A stretch of 64,000 nt of DNA. Source: Clostridia bacterium (lineage in GTDB: Bacteria > Bacillota > Clostridia > Oscillospirales > Acutalibacteraceae). The first letter of the stretch is position 1. Each line of letters starts with the position of its first letter. Below the pieces are notes generated by a model, which made no database searches, was not told the origin of the DNA, and saw only the letters and a program-made list of their open reading frames with translations. Location: assembly GCA_017481575.1 (NCBI GenBank), contig JAFUPA010000057.1:1-64000 (forward strand), written 5' to 3'. The position numbers and the translations under genes are program-made. Shown in pieces: positions 56,721 through 64,000 of the stretch.

Positions 56721-58142
56721 ATGAGAAAATTTGACACCAAGGTACAGTATCTTAAATATAAGGTTTTGCGTCAGGTTGCTCACGAGGCATGGAATGACAC
56801 ACTTCTTCAGAATCTTCTTGATATTCCGCAGATGATAGTTCCCGGTAAAACATCAACAATGCGTTGCTGTGTCTATAAGGAGCGTGCAATTCTCGGTGAG
56901 CGTGTTAAGCTTGCAATGGGTGGTGACAAAGAAAACCCCAATGTTATTGAGGTTATCAACATTGCTTGCGATGAATGTCCCGCTGCAGGTTACGAGGTAA
57001 CAGATTCTTGTCGTGGCTGTCTTGCTCACAGATGTGAGGATGTCTGCAAGCGTGGTGCAATTTCCTTTGATCATAATCACGTTGCACACATTGATAAGTC
57101 AAAGTGTGTTGAGTGCGGTCAGTGTGCAAAGGTTTGCCCGTTTGCCGCTATTGTCAATCGCAAGCGTCCTTGTCAGATTGCTTGTAAGGTGAAGGCGATG
57201 TCTATAAATGATGATAATGCCGCAAAAATTGATAATGACAAATGTATTCAGTGCGGTGCTTGTGTTTATCAGTGTCCGTTCGGAGCTATCAGCGATAAAT
57301 CCTATATTCTCAATGTTATTGATATCCTGAAAAAAAGTCAGAATAATAAAAAGTACAAGGTTTACGCTGTAGTTGCTCCGTCTATATCAAGCCAGTTTAC
57401 TTATGCAAAGCTTGGCCAAGTTATTTCCGGACTTAAAGAACTCGGTTTCTTCACTGTTGTTGAAGCTGCACTCGGTGCCGATATGGTTGCGATGAGCGAA
57501 GCAAAAGAGCTCAGTGAAAAGGAATTCCTCACAAGCTCATGTTGTCCTGCTTTCGTGCAGTATATCAAGTCAGCTTTCCCTTCACTTGTACCGTATATTT
57601 CTCACAATCTGTCACCTATGGCGATGCTTGCAAAGTATATTAAAGAGACAAGCGAAGGAGCAAAGGTTGTTTTTATAGGACCTTGCACTGCTAAAAAGGC
57701 AGAAGCACAGCTTGAAACTGTCAAACCGTATGTTGATGCAGTCCTGACTTTTGAAGAGCTACAGGCTCTCTTTGACAGTAAGGATATTGATATCACAACT
57801 CTCTTCGAAGATGTTCTTGATAATGCATCATATTTCGGTAGAATTTTTGCCCGTTCAGGCGGTCTTTCGGATGCAGTTGTTCAGGCTCTCACAGAACAGA
57901 AGCTTGATTTCAAAGTGAAATCGGCTGTCTGCGATGGTATTGAAGCTTGCAAAACAGCACTTCTTAAAAAGAGTAAAAATGTCCTTGACGCAAACTTTAT
58001 CGAAGGAATGGCGTGTACAGGCGGATGCATCGGTGGTGCAGGATGTCTTACACACGGCGAAAAGAATAAATCCGAAGTCGACAAATACGGCAAAGAAGCA
58101 TTTGAAAAAACAATCAGCGATGCAGTTGCGGTTTTAAAATAG
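56721..58142 (+). CDS. hydA: [FeFe] hydrogenase with ferredoxin domains (HydA2 type)
   Basis: This 473-aa enzyme has an N-terminal cysteine-rich region with several [4Fe-4S] ligand sets (C83-C109; C129, C132, C135, C139; C175, C178, C181, C185) and the H-cluster motifs TSCCPAF (C274, C275), GPCTAKKAE (C322) and EGMACTGGC (C432, C436). GPC in place of MPC fits the ferredoxin-dependent single-subunit group. It would oxidise reduced ferredoxin and release H2. The maturases HydE, HydF and HydG are not in the window. The ATG at 56721 follows AAGGAG by 8 nt. The operon ends at a strong terminator. Confidence 0.93.
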   Translation: MRKFDTKVQYLKYKVLRQVAHEAWNDTLLQNLLDIPQMIVPGKTSTMRCCVYKERAILGERVKLAMGGDKENPNVIEVINIACDECPAAGYEVTDSCRGCLAHRCEDVCKRGAISFDHNHVAHIDKSKCVECGQCAKVCPFAAIVNRKRPCQIACKVKAMSINDDNAAKIDNDKCIQCGACVYQCPFGAISDKSYILNVIDILKKSQNNKKYKVYAVVAPSISSQFTYAKLGQVISGLKELGFFTVVEAALGADMVAMSEAKELSEKEFLTSSCCPAFVQYIKSAFPSLVPYISHNLSPMAMLAKYIKETSEGAKVVFIGPCTAKKAEAQLETVKPYVDAVLTFEELQALFDSKDIDITTLFEDVLDNASYFGRIFARSGGLSDAVVQALTEQKLDFKVKSAVCDGIEACKTALLKKSKNVLDANFIEGMACTGGCIGGAGCLTHGEKNKSEVDKYGKEAFEKTISDAVAVLK

Positions 58143-58151
58143 GACATAATG

Positions 58152-58424
58152 TTATACATCGAAACGACAATATAATACAAAGGTTTTCGCTCCCATGTTT
58201 ATGGGAGCGATTTTTTTTACAAACAGGTTCTTTGACAATAATTTTGGAGATTCAACACTAACCCCCAAACACTCCGCAAGCTTATTCAGTAAACCCTCCG
58301 GATAACTTGTCCTGTCGGGATTTTCATAACTCAGGTATGTATTTCTTGAAACACCGATGTATTCACAAACTTCACTTTGTTTCATATTCCTTAAAAGTCT
58401 GAAATATTTTATCCTTTCATCGGA
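58152..58424 (-). pseudogene. XRE-type helix-turn-helix gene fragment
   Basis: On the minus strand, the frame from about 58424 reads SDERIKYFRLLRN, then MKQSEVCEYIGVSRNTYLSY, typical of a Cro/C1 (XRE) DNA-binding domain. Coding-like sequence begins before the first ATG (58385) and reaches the edge of the dispersed repeat copy 2, after a stop in frame. Its 3' part runs through the hydrogenase terminator hairpin, so its last ~20 codons are not original. Both ends look truncated. A short product from ATG 58385 (77 aa) is still possible. Confidence 0.6.
58187..58218 (+). terminator. Terminator of the rex-adhE-hyd operon
   Basis: TCGCTCCCAT (58187-58196) pairs perfectly with ATGGGAGCGA (58201-58210) around GTTT and is followed by eight T. 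Confidence 0.9.
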
Positions 58425-58650
58425 TTCGTGTTTTGACTATTGATAACTGTATTTCCTCGGCAAAATTTAAAAATAATTGTCAATTATCCTGAAACAAAAG
58501 AAGATGCCGAGGAACTAAAAAAGAAAGTCAACCAAGACCAGGCCGACTCCGTCGTTCGATACAGATCAAAACTGAATTGTAATGTTGATGAGAAAATGAA
58601 GATAGTTGATATATAAGTGTTTAAAAAAAGGTTATTGTCTTTTTAAGGAA
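58421..58650 (+). repeat. About 220-bp dispersed repeat, copy 2
   Basis: It matches 47690-47915, identical for the first 46 bp and then about three quarters similar by eye. In this copy a frame of about 42 codons stays open (CCTGAAACAAAAGAAGATGC onward, ending TAA at about 58615) and encodes a charged helix-like peptide. No known protein is recognised. Its left edge coincides with the broken end of the XRE fragment. No terminal repeats or target duplications are evident. Confidence 0.65.
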
Positions 58651-58674
58651 AATGTATATAGGTTCTATATCGTT

Positions 58675-58827
58675 TTAAGATAAATGGTTAATAAGATAAT
58701 CCTTGTGCAACATTTCCCATTTACCTAGCTTGATGCTTGCTTCTTCGGTCGGTAATGCAAGATTAGATATCCTGTAATCACCAACTTGTCTGAATGTTCC
58801 ACTGTTGAGTTCAAATGATGATTTCAT
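58675..58827 (-). pseudogene. tnpV: Truncated TnpV-like transposon gene
   Basis: The minus-strand frame from ATG at 58827 gives 50 residues starting MKSSFELNSGTFRQVGDYR and including ISNLALPTEE and IKLGKWEML. This matches the N-terminal start of TnpV, an accessory protein of clostridial mobilisable transposons, usually about 120 aa. The frame stops after LINHLS, so more than half is missing. A strong ribosome binding site (AACAGGAGG) is still present. It marks a decayed transposon next to the hydrogenase operon. Confidence 0.65.
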
Positions 58828-58832
58828 ATAAA

Positions 58833-58879
58833 AACCTCCTGTTATTTGGTAGCTTAATTTTACCTAATAACAGGAGGTT
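58833..58879. repeat. Long inverted repeat covering the tnpV ribosome binding site
   Basis: AACCTCCTGTTATT (58833-58846) and AATAACAGGAGGTT (58866-58879) are perfect 14-bp arms, extended by GGTA/TACC after one mismatch, around a 9-nt loop. The AGGAGG site of the tnpV fragment lies inside an arm, so the RNA hairpin would hide it. It may be a translation control element or a transposon end. Confidence 0.75.
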
Positions 58880-59100
58880 AGTCTAATGTATAGATAAAAT
58901 AATATTCGAACTTCAAATCATAACGTTTTTGCAGTAAATCGGAGCGTTTTTGCAGGATATATTGCAGAAAATATTTTTACATAATATTGTATATGTATAG
59001 ATGTAAATACAATTATTTACAAAATTTATCGCAAAAGACTAAATCAAACACCACAAAAGCTGAATATTTATAAGCAGCAATATAAATCTCATATCGATTA

Positions 59101-59132
59101 AAAATAAGCTGCGGTTTTCCGTAGCTTATTTT
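59101..59132. terminator. Bidirectional hairpin terminator upstream of the YD-repeat gene
   Basis: AAAATAAGCTGCGG (59101-59114) pairs with CCGTAGCTTATTTT (59119-59132), with one G-T pair, around TTTT. A/T runs on both sides allow termination in either direction. The stretch 58880-59100 is AT-rich and holds no gene that I can support. Confidence 0.6.
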
Positions 59133-59212
59133 GTTTGATAAAAAGGAAGTGGTCAAAATGCAGATGTAATTGTGTTCTAAAACCTAAAAGAAATATAAGG
59201 AGGACGTAATTT

Positions 59213-62200
59213 ATGAAAACAAAAATGTGGCTGAGAATTTTATCAACCATTCTGTCAATTCTCCTGATTATTGAAATTTTCCCTATGTCGGTATTTGCAC
59301 AAGAGTTAGAAAATCTTGAAGTACCAACTACTGACACCGAAATCGAAGAAGCGACAATAATCGGTGAAATAGAAAGCGAACGCACGGAAAATACAAAGCA
59401 TTTCAGAATGTCGGACGGCACATTCATGGCCGCTACATATCCCGAGCCTGTTCACTATATGGTGGACGGCGAATGGGAAGAAATCGACAATACTCTTGTT
59501 GAAAAAACAGTAGACGGCACAGACTATTATGTCAACGAAAAAGCCTCAAACAAAGTTGCTTTTTCGCAGGTGTTGTCAGATGAAGCTGTCAAAATTCAGG
59601 ATTCAGACGGCTATGAAATTTCATTAACTCCGATAGGTGAAAAGAAATCCAACGGCAAGAAAAAGGATGTTGAGGATTTAACGTCTTCAAAGTTAATGAA
59701 AGAACAGGCAAAGGCTGAAAAGAAAGCCGAGAAAATGGCGTCTAAAAATAAGACGGCCGGTGTGAAATACAACGATGTTTACAGCGATGCAGATATCGAA
59801 TACATTGTCACACCGTCAACTGTTAAAGAAAATATCATTGTAAACAAAAAGACAGGTAAATATGTTTATGATTTCAATGCAGATTTCGGTAAGCTTGTTC
59901 CAAAACTGGAAAGCGAAAGTGTTATCGGCTTGTACGATACAAGTAAAGGCTCGACTGAACCTGTAATTCTCATCGAAGCACCGATAATGTACGATGCCGC
60001 AGGCGAAACATCGACGGATATTTCTCTTTCTTTTAAACAAAACGGCGACAAATACACAGTAACCGTTACGGCAGATAAGGAATGGATAAACGATAAATCC
60101 CGTGAATTCCCTGTTGTTATTGACCCGACGGTAAAGCTCGATGTCAGTCGTGCGGATATCAATGACGTTTACGTTGACACAGCAGACCCGACATATAGTC
60201 ATATGTACTCCCACTATCTCTATGTCGGCAAAAACAGTCTGGGAACAACAAGAACATATATCAAATACAATCTTCCGGACTTACCTGATTGCAGTATTGT
60301 TGCAGAGGCATTTCTTGTTTTACAGCAGTATGAACATGATCCGGGTAGCGGAGATACAAACTATATATATGCCTATGATTGTGGAACAAACAGTTGGGAA
60401 AGTGAAACGATAAACTGGAACAATCAGCCTATGAGCAAAACTGATTTGTCTCAGTATACAGTTTTGGACTATCAGATGTATGTCAACAATACTACTTCAG
60501 GCTCAACAATAACTGCCGCTCAGTATATTTTTGACATCACAAAAGCCGCAAAAAATTGGTATGAGAACGGCATTAATAACGGCGTTATGCTGGCTTCTGC
60601 AGACGAAAGCATTACTAAAAAGAGTCGTTTCTGCTCCTCTGAATACTCAACCAACAGCGATTTCTTCCCCTCAGTAGTGGTGAGCTACGTCAACAACACA
60701 GGCATTGAAGACTATTGGACATACAAAACCGTTGATTTAGGTCGTTCAGGTGCTGTATATGTATGCGATTACAACGGCTCTCTTGCCTATGTTCACAACG
60801 ACGTAACCACCTCGGGTAACAGAATGCCTGCGAGTGTCAGCCACGTTTTTTCAAACGACAGAACTTATTTTGGCGGCACTTACGGTAATATGAAAATTGG
60901 TGTCGGTTATCGACTTGACATTATGGAACAAGTCATTGAGCTCGACAGTTCAACTGCCTTATATGATGCTGACTACAGACTGAAATTCATTGATGGTGAC
61001 GGCACGGTGCATTACTTTAAGACAACCGACACTACAAACAAGTATGCACACGAATTTAACGAAAAGCTGATTATCACAAAACAGACAAGCGGTCAATATA
61101 TAATGAGTGACGAAGAAGGAAACCAAAAGATTTTTTCTAAAGGCGGATTCCTTTTAAAAATTCTTGATTCTAATTTAAATTCTGTCACGATTTCTTATAG
61201 CTCAAACGACCAAATCACAAAAGTTACTGACGGTGCAGGTAAAGAAATAACATTTACCTACACAGATAATTACCTCACAGGAATAACCGACCCTGCAGGC
61301 AGGACAACCACATTTAATTTTGCTGTTCAAGATGACGGCACACAAACAGGTTATCTGCGAAGCATCCAATACCCCGACGGCAAAACAACAACCTTCTATT
61401 ACAACTCCAACGCAGGCGGCAGGATGTTTCAGATAATTGCACACGATTCAAGTGATGTTGTTTTCTCGGTTAAAGATGTTGTATGCAAAAGCAAAACGTT
61501 CTACCGTGTGGAAACGGTGACTCGCAGAGGTGCACCTGTTTCGGGAGTAAAAACCACCGAAAACAAACTGACATTCACCTACAACAACGGCGAAACCCAA
61601 GTAACCGATATGTACGGCAAGACAAATTACATTTACTTTGACAACACAGGTCACACGGTCAATGTCAGAGACCACGAGTCCAACACAAGCTATGCAAAGT
61701 ACAATTCAAGCGGTAACAAGGCAAACACACTTGCCCTGCAGTCGAACACCTTTGCACCGATAAACAACCTTGCTAAAAATAACAGCGCAGAGTTTACGGA
61801 CAACGGCGAGTGGTATCAGCAGCTTTCGGGCGGAACAGGCAGTGCCGAAATTACCACGGAGCAAGCCTATGTCGGCTACAAATCCTTTAAGGTTAACAGT
61901 ACGGGTACATCGGGCAGAGTTAATTACTGTCAGGCGTTCACGGGCACACCGGGTACGACATACACTCTTTCAGCCTATGTCAAAATCCCCGAAGCCTTGG
62001 GCGACGGTACGGGCGGTGTCGCACTTGCGTTCTGCTATAAGGATGTCAACGGTGCTTGGCAGACCGTCCACGGTGACTATATCACCATCCAGCAGGATTG
62101 GCATCGTGAGAGCTTCACGTTCACTCTTCCGTCGGATGCAATGGGCAATATGGGCATAATGCTTGCGTTTTTTGACCGTGCAGGCACAGCCTATTTTGAC

Positions 62201-64000
62201 GGTGTTCAGCTTGAAGCAAATTCCACAATGAACCGCTACAATCTTCTCGACAACAGCGGCTTTGACTACAACAATCTTCATTGGGCATACAGCAGCAGTA
62301 CCTCGTCCGACGGTATAATCACATCAGGCATCAACGGCAAGGGTGTACGTCTTTACGGCTCACCGTCTGCAAACAAAAACATCTACCAGGATGTGCAGAT
62401 TAACGGCAAATCGGGTGCAACTGTTGTTTACGGTGCGTGGGCAAAGGCTAATGCCGCAGGACAAAGCAACAGCACAAGCAGTACCACATTCAAAGCAACC
62501 CTCACCATTGTTTATACGGATGATACAAGAGCCTACTCAAGCGAACTGTTCAACGTTGATGTAGATAAACCTCAATACATCTGCTCGTCATACACTCTCA
62601 CAAAAGATTGTAAATCCATTCGCTTGTATCTGACCTATTACAAGGATGTAAACACCGTTATCTTTGACGATGCGTGCTTCTATCTCGACACTTACGGCTC
62701 AACCTACGAGTACGACGAGGACGGCAAGCTTGTTGCAGTTGAAGACGGTACAGGACAAGGTATAACCTACACCTATGACGGGCCCGACCTTACAAAAATC
62801 AGTCAGAAGTTTGACGGGGAAGAAAAGGAAAGTTGCACATATACTTATGATGATAATCACAATCTTCTGACCGAAACAACAAAGGGCGGAGTCGTAACAG
62901 CTTACAGCTACGAAACACCAACAGACGAGGGCTCAACCTACGGCAATCCGACAAAGGTAACTGTTAAGAATTCAGACGGTACATTGCAGTCAAGCTGTAC
63001 TATGACCTATTCTGATGACTATAACTATCTTGAAGAGGTCACAGACTCCCGTAACGGAACAACAAAGTACGTTTATGACACGGTAAAGGGTGTTCTTAAT
63101 TCCGTAACAGATGCCAACGGCAATGTCACAACCTACACCTACGACCCGAACACGGATGCGTTACTCTCCACAAGCGGACAGACCTCGTCAACCGATACTG
63201 CGATAACCAACACCTATACTTACACTAACGACAGGTTGACCGCAATCACTCATAACGGCTTTAACTACGGCTTCAATTATGACAGCTTCGGCAGAGTGAC
63301 ATCAACCACCGTTGCAGACCAGACCCTCATCAGTCACACCTATAACACCAACGGAACGCTCAGTCAATCAACCTACGGTAACGGAGATTATGTAAATTAT
63401 TCTTACGATTCTCTTGACCGTGTCGTTTCAAACAGTTATAATGGTGTAAAGTCCTTTGAGTACGATTACAATAAGGAAGGTCTTGTTGCAAGGGAAACCG
63501 ACTACGAGAACAACGTCACTAAAAACTACGAGTACGACTTTGCCCGCCGTCTTGTCGGTGAAACCTCGTCAAACGGATTGCGTTCAAGCTACACCTACGA
63601 CGAGCGCAACAACATCAAAAACCTTTACGTTACCAAGGGTGACCTTGTCCTTGCTGATAATGAGTATACCTACAAGGAAGACGGATTGATTGACACAGTC
63701 GATATGCATGTTTTTGGTGACTCGGTTCTCTCTTATGAGTATGATTCACTTAACCGTGTGACACGGGAAACCATATTCAATCCTATATACGCTCTTGAAT
63801 ATTATGATATAAATACATACATTGATTACGAATACATTGCATCTGAAGTGGACGGTACCGATGAAGTCAACCAAACCGGTTTGGTTTCCAAAATGACGCA
63901 TTTTACAGAGTGGACACTTGAAGGCGAAGGCGTAGTTGATATGGGACTGTATCATGTAACTTTTGAATATACATACGATGCAAACGGAAACATTAAAACA
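59213..64000 (+). CDS. Giant secreted YD/RHS-repeat protein, 3' end outside the window
   Basis: The frame from the ATG at 59213 stays open for 1596 codons to the window end. AAGGAGG (59197-59203) precedes it. A signal peptide (about 1-30, ending VFAQE) leads to an N-terminal region (about 31-300) with a Lys/Ala-rich helix, then a DNRLRE-like domain (about 306-505: YLYVGKNSLGTTRTYIKY, WNNQPM, FDITKAAKNWY). A first YD-repeat block lies at about 660-705. Two jelly-roll, carbohydrate-binding-like modules follow (about 845-1004 and 1005-1160), then continuous YD repeats (about 1163-1596, such as YEYDSLNRV and FEYTYDANGN). Proteins of this type carry a variable toxin or effector at the unseen C-terminus. 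It is probably a wall-associated or secreted polymorphic toxin-like or adhesion protein. Confidence 0.88.
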   Translation, partial: MKTKMWLRILSTILSILLIIEIFPMSVFAQELENLEVPTTDTEIEEATIIGEIESERTENTKHFRMSDGTFMAATYPEPVHYMVDGEWEEIDNTLVEKTVDGTDYYVNEKASNKVAFSQVLSDEAVKIQDSDGYEISLTPIGEKKSNGKKKDVEDLTSSKLMKEQAKAEKKAEKMASKNKTAGVKYNDVYSDADIEYIVTPSTVKENIIVNKKTGKYVYDFNADFGKLVPKLESESVIGLYDTSKGSTEPVILIEAPIMYDAAGETSTDISLSFKQNGDKYTVTVTADKEWINDKSREFPVVIDPTVKLDVSRADINDVYVDTADPTYSHMYSHYLYVGKNSLGTTRTYIKYNLPDLPDCSIVAEAFLVLQQYEHDPGSGDTNYIYAYDCGTNSWESETINWNNQPMSKTDLSQYTVLDYQMYVNNTTSGSTITAAQYIFDITKAAKNWYENGINNGVMLASADESITKKSRFCSSEYSTNSDFFPSVVVSYVNNTGIEDYWTYKTVDLGRSGAVYVCDYNGSLAYVHNDVTTSGNRMPASVSHVFSNDRTYFGGTYGNMKIGVGYRLDIMEQVIELDSSTALYDADYRLKFIDGDGTVHYFKTTDTTNKYAHEFNEKLIITKQTSGQYIMSDEEGNQKIFSKGGFLLKILDSNLNSVTISYSSNDQITKVTDGAGKEITFTYTDNYLTGITDPAGRTTTFNFAVQDDGTQTGYLRSIQYPDGKTTTFYYNSNAGGRMFQIIAHDSSDVVFSVKDVVCKSKTFYRVETVTRRGAPVSGVKTTENKLTFTYNNGETQVTDMYGKTNYIYFDNTGHTVNVRDHESNTSYAKYNSSGNKANTLALQSNTFAPINNLAKNNSAEFTDNGEWYQQLSGGTGSAEITTEQAYVGYKSFKVNSTGTSGRVNYCQAFTGTPGTTYTLSAYVKIPEALGDGTGGVALAFCYKDVNGAWQTVHGDYITIQQDWHRESFTFTLPSDAMGNMGIMLAFFDRAGTAYFDGVQLEANSTMNRYNLLDNSGFDYNNLHWAYSSSTSSDGIITSGINGKGVRLYGSPSANKNIYQDVQINGKSGATVVYGAWAKANAAGQSNSTSSTTFKATLTIVYTDDTRAYSSELFNVDVDKPQYICSSYTLTKDCKSIRLYLTYYKDVNTVIFDDACFYLDTYGSTYEYDEDGKLVAVEDGTGQGITYTYDGPDLTKISQKFDGEEKESCTYTYDDNHNLLTETTKGGVVTAYSYETPTDEGSTYGNPTKVTVKNSDGTLQSSCTMTYSDDYNYLEEVTDSRNGTTKYVYDTVKGVLNSVTDANGNVTTYTYDPNTDALLSTSGQTSSTDTAITNTYTYTNDRLTAITHNGFNYGFNYDSFGRVTSTTVADQTLISHTYNTNGTLSQSTYGNGDYVNYSYDSLDRVVSNSYNGVKSFEYDYNKEGLVARETDYENNVTKNYEYDFARRLVGETSSNGLRSSYTYDERNNIKNLYVTKGDLVLADNEYTYKEDGLIDTVDMHVFGDSVLSYEYDSLNRVTRETIFNPIYALEYYDINTYIDYEYIASEVDGTDEVNQTGLVSKMTHFTEWTLEGEGVVDMGLYHVTFEYTYDANGNIKT

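Overview
This window looks like the chromosome of a spore-forming, anaerobic, fermentative member of the Clostridia (Bacillota), most likely the Ruminococcaceae/Oscillospiraceae group. The signs are strong AGGAGG ribosome binding sites, TTGACA-17-TATAAT promoters, an intact sigma-K gene, a MurE with the DNPR motif of diaminopimelate-adding enzymes, and a Rex-linked adhE/[FeFe]-hydrogenase operon of a kind I recall from Ruminococcus. The species was not identified, and all calls come from reading the sequence without database searches.

Region by region: (1) 1-2190 is accessory: a palindromic dispersed repeat, a small membrane protein with its own promoter and terminator, RNase HI and a PLDc_N membrane protein. 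(2) 2300-12150 is a housekeeping run on the plus strand: RNase J, GdpP-type c-di-AMP phosphodiesterase, ribosomal protein L9, DnaB, TilS, Hpt and FtsH. (3) A convergent LytR-CpsA-Psr gene (12148-13254) is followed by a tightly coupled plus-strand run of two M42 peptidases, a GNAT, a methionine gamma-lyase-like PLP enzyme, a DUF2461 protein, a phosphohexomutase and a secreted metallophosphoesterase (13372-20628). (4) rpoB-rpoC have their own consensus promoter and terminator (20767-28415), without the usual rplJ-rplL upstream. (5) A division and cell-wall cluster spans 28488-42890: mraZ, rsmH, ftsL-like, PASTA-type PBP, murE, murF, mraY, ftsW, murG, murA, ftsQ/divIB and ftsZ. murC, murD and ftsA are absent from it. 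(6) 42900-46820 is an accessory island carrying a helicase IV-like protein with a nuclease-like insert, zinc ribbons and an RQC-like C-terminus, beside an excisionase-type HTH remnant and REP-like repeats. (7) sigK (minus strand) and a LysR regulator follow.

(8) The most interesting part is 49185-58218, a Rex-controlled redox operon: rex, adhE, a small APH-fold kinase, two thioredoxin-like [2Fe-2S] proteins, a sensory [FeFe] hydrogenase with a PAS domain (HydS type), a SpoIIE/PP2C-type phosphatase with an extra C-terminal domain, and a ferredoxin-type [FeFe] hydrogenase (HydA2 type). Together they suggest that the cell senses NADH and H2/redox state and couples this to H2 and ethanol production, possibly through reversible phosphorylation. 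(9) 58221-59132 is a graveyard of mobile-element pieces: an XRE-type HTH fragment, a second copy of a ~220-bp dispersed repeat, and a truncated TnpV gene beside a long palindrome. (10) From 59213 to the window end runs the first 1596 codons of a giant secreted YD/RHS-repeat protein, whose C-terminus lies outside the window.

No rRNA, tRNA or CRISPR array was seen.
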